A stretch of DNA of 62,649 nt, from NCBI GenBank assembly GCA_002803225.1, contig NXFV01001682.1, positions 1 through 62,649 on the forward strand, read 5' to 3'. Source of the DNA: Gamarada debralockiae. Lineage: Eukaryota > Ascomycota > Leotiomycetes > Helotiales > Hyphodiscaceae. Positions within the stretch are counted from its first letter, which is position 1; every line of letters starts with the position of its first letter. A program made the position numbers and the translations under genes. Of the stretch, positions 59,903 through 62,649 are shown piece by piece. The notes under the pieces are model-generated. The model was given only the letters and a program-made list of their open reading frames with translations. It made no database searches and had not been told where the DNA came from.

Positions 59903-61899
59903 CTATTCAGGCAATGCCGAGTCTCGGTCGCGTCGGCGAGGAGCATCCTTGACCAGATCCGTTCCCTTCTCAGCAACCGCATACGTCGTGCTCATGATAT
60001 TCCAACTGACATGGTTAGTAAACACGCTCGCATCAATGACCCTCAGTCCTTTCACACCCTTGACTCGCAACTTATAATCAACCACCTCACCCATACTGGC
60101 CGTTCCAATCAGATAATACTGGGTCGACATATGATCTCGCAACACAGCAATTCGATCCGCTTCTGTCTCAGGAATGACCGATGGCGCAGGTTGAACGCGC
60201 TCTCCGAGTGATTTCTTCAGAATTGGAGTTTCGTCACTTGGTCCAACCACTTCAAGCTAGCAGCGAAGATCTTCGCACAAGCCCCATTCCGGAAATATCC
60301 AGGATCAATTTGAGGTGCTTTGTCGGATCGGAAGACGTAATGTGGATTGATCCTCTACTGAGTGGATGCTCGAGACAGATCAGAGGCCAGACTCGACTTT
60401 TAGCCTTTGGTGGCGGCCACGGAATCTCGTCTGATCGCCGCCGGCTGTCATGCCCATGTTCGCTGGGATCAGGAAAGTCTGCAAGTTCGCAAATGTCGGG
60501 TAGCTGAGTTGGTCAATAACCAACTGCTCTTAAGCTTTCTGGATGAGAGTCGTGTGCCAAAGAATTTTTCTCGATTTCCGCAATGGTGGCTTGAAGTTCC
60601 TCGGGCAAGACGAGGGAGGCGTAGAAAACGAATCCCATCAGCATTCCTGGACTTCCGAATGGACCTGTTTTCCTTCCTCGTAGATCATTTGTTGCTTTTG
60701 GCCGTATCAGTCGCCGTGAAGAGCATCCAGAGAAAGAATTTCTAGGGCGCATTCGAAGACCATGCCGCCTAGGACGTGGTCTTGGAAGTTGTCGCCGACT
60801 GAAGGGTTGTTGACAATGAATACAGTTGATTTCAGCTTTTGTACGACTCCGGCGCCGAGGATTACTTCGCGGGCAGCGCCGACGACAAAGTTTTCACCGC
60901 CATGCATGAAAACCACGCCAGTTGCATGAGTTGAAGTTAGTACTCTAGTTCACTCACATTATGAGTTCACTGCACTCACCTCGTGGCTCACTTTGAGTTC
61001 CCCTTTCCAAGATGACCCTGGACACCAGGGTTTTGGTCAAGACCTTCAAATTCGGACGGCTTAGGCTTTGCTTCAAGCATCCTATGGCAGCATAACTTTT
61101 CGTTCCTACAGTTCCAGTACGGTCAATGGCACCAAGAGTCGAGTAGAAGCCGTGATGGTCTCCGCTCCAAGTATCAACGAGAGTGTTCTTCATCTTCGTA
61201 ACTTGGTACGCGGCTTTGATGAAGTCTTCTTCCATGGGCATTCGGAAATCGTTGAAACTTGTATGGATTGGACCTAGAAATACCTCATCAGCTCTCAGTT
61301 ATCAGTCAAAACACTCTCCAAGATCTCACCATTGATTCCGTGATATTTATCAGCAGCAGATGAGGCGTAAGCTGCGGATCAACTTCCTTCATTTCATCAG
61401 ACGACACATTTAAAGTCTAATGTTTCTTAAAATAAGGAACCCAGTCTCCCGGTCCCATTTTTATTCCCCAATGGCCTCCAACCATCATAATCTTTGCGCG
61501 AACCGCAGACGTATATGAGGTAATTGATGCCGCTAGATCCTCCGAGGAGTTTGCCTCGTGGCATAGAATATGTCTTGTTTCCAGGGTTTGGCTTAGGAAT
61601 AATTTCCATTTATACAATCGTAGTCCGGTCCGCCATGCAAGCATGGGGAGAATTATGGCGTGAGGACATCCTTGTCATCCAGTTTATTCTGCCCAGCCTC
61701 GAGATCTCCGGCGTGGACGTTGGGATATTCTGTCAAATGGACTGCTAAACAGAGACCTGCTGTGCCACCTCCGATTATCACATAGTCGAAGCAGTGTGAG
61801 ATAAACTTGTAGATGCTGCAATGATGCCGATGAAGAACGGCCGTTAATGCCATTGGTGCCTTGGACACCGTTCGTACCGTTGGTCGTTGCTGAAGGCAT
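59903..61899 (-). pseudogene. GMC oxidoreductase pseudogene
   Basis: Ordered but frame-broken pieces of a glucose-methanol-choline family flavoenzyme on the minus strand. ATG 61899 is followed by MPSATTNGTNG. The FAD-binding motif FDYVIIGGGTAGL is near 61780 in a different frame, then LDDKDVLTP-stop, and [19 protein letters not shown] near 61565. HHGFYSTLGAIDRTG and RPNLKVLTKTLVSRV follow at 61160-61010, then NFQDHVLGG near 60775. The C-terminal GTASMGEV...LRVIDASVF is at 60100-60030. I count at least four frameshifts and several stops, too many for introns to explain. Intact relatives oxidise alcohols, sugars or cholines and are often secreted. Confidence 0.88.
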
Positions 61900-62359
61900 G
61901 CTGGGTATAGCCTTGAAAACTTGAAGTTTCTTGAAAACCAGAAAGATCAAAAGGTAGCCAATGACAGACAACGTGTGGGATGGAGAAGAGTGTTCTTATG
62001 ACATTTCTGGCGCCATTTCAGCGACGAGTCAACCCCTCCTCTCTATCTACCCGCGGTCCACACTTCTGGAAATAAACAGACATGGACGTAAGTCGATGCG
62101 GGGATTGCTCCAACTACGGAATGCTATGTAGATGGGAGGCACTTGGCACCTTGGTGGTATTAGAGGTTGTCGGTCAAAGTTCGAAAGTGGAACGCGGGAT
62201 CGTGGGAAAGAGACCGGAACAAACGAGTCAACGTGGGGTGGAGTCAGCTTAACGGAATCACTACCTGGCTGGGTTGAGCGATGTTGGCATGAGGCTGTAT
62301 TATTTCCGATTTGATGATGACACTTCCAAGTAGCTTAATCCACCACTTCACCACAGCAA
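61900..62359. other. Gap between two decayed genes
   Basis: 460 bp with no recognisable gene; it contains the upstream regions of the GMC remnant and of the HET remnant. Confidence 0.5.
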
Positions 62360-62649
62360 AGATGTGGCTACTAGAGACTTCAACTTTGCAGCTCCATGGC
62401 TTCCCGGACGACTCTCGAAGGCCGCATTATGCCATTCTTTCACATACCGGGGGCAAAGATGAGATATCTTCCAAGAAATGCAAAGCCTTTGCGATATCAT
62501 GGAGGCTGAAGCTGGGTACGTGAGGATCAAAGAATGCTGCCTCAAAGAAGAGTCCGACGGCTTCCAGCATGTTAGTTGAGCTGTATCTTGGGGGCGAAAT
62601 ATAGTGGCATTTCTAGACCTAGCTGATATCTAAGGAGCTGAAATACAAG
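62360..62649 (+). pseudogene. Start of a second HET gene, damaged and cut by the window end
   Basis: ATG 62360 opens MWLLETSTLQLH...HYAILSHTGGKDEIS, the N-terminus of HET-E/NACHT-type HET proteins (usual form YAILSHTWG). The Trp is replaced by Gly. The frame then runs to a stop at about 62521, while the family continuation AGYVRIKECC...DGFQHV appears in another frame at 62510-62570 and itself ends at a stop. It is therefore probably a pseudogene; the rest lies outside the window. Confidence 0.7.

Overview
The window looks like nuclear DNA of a filamentous ascomycete (Pezizomycotina). Genes are rich in short GT-AG introns (45-90 bp) with CTAAC/CTGAC-like branch points, and several single-copy genes have fungal architectures: spb1, cdc25-type RasGEF, cul4, nup192 and tel1. 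HET-domain remnants and a retroelement whose in-frame stops look like repeat-induced point mutation (RIP) fit the same group. A placement in Leotiomycetes is my inference and was not tested.

Left edge (1-5665): a minus-strand LTR retrotransposon with one LTR, a primer-binding site, a gag zinc-knuckle region and an aspartic protease, but no recognisable reverse transcriptase or integrase. Its gag-pro frame is one colinear frame interrupted only by TAA/TAG codons. Next come a three-exon gene for a cysteine-rich, probably GPI-anchored surface protein (6393-7553), then a head-to-head pair: a DTL/Cdt2-like WD40 gene (minus) and the ribosome-biogenesis methyltransferase spb1 (plus). A gene-poor stretch with degenerate repeats (13.1-15.4 kb) precedes an intronless unknown gene (15368-16579).

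Middle (17.8-37.5 kb): a C2H2 plus fungal_trans transcription factor (minus) is separated by about 6.4 kb of gene-free DNA from a divergent SH3-RasGEF gene. After about 3.8 kb holding only one weak small ORF comes cul4 (minus). DTL/Cdt2 is the substrate receptor of CRL4 ligases and Cul4 their scaffold, so two parts of one replication-control ligase lie within about 25 kb.

Right part (38-62.6 kb): a broken HET gene, a secreted ferritin-like (Rds1-type) gene, then nup192 (minus) and tel1/ATM (plus) sharing a 444-bp divergent promoter. The last 3.8 kb is decayed accessory DNA: a frameshifted DUF5071-like gene, a GMC oxidoreductase pseudogene and the start of another damaged HET gene.

Exon coordinates were derived by hand from splice consensus and reading phase. 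They close in frame for every multi-exon gene except one junction in the DTL-like gene. No tRNA, rRNA or CRISPR array was found.
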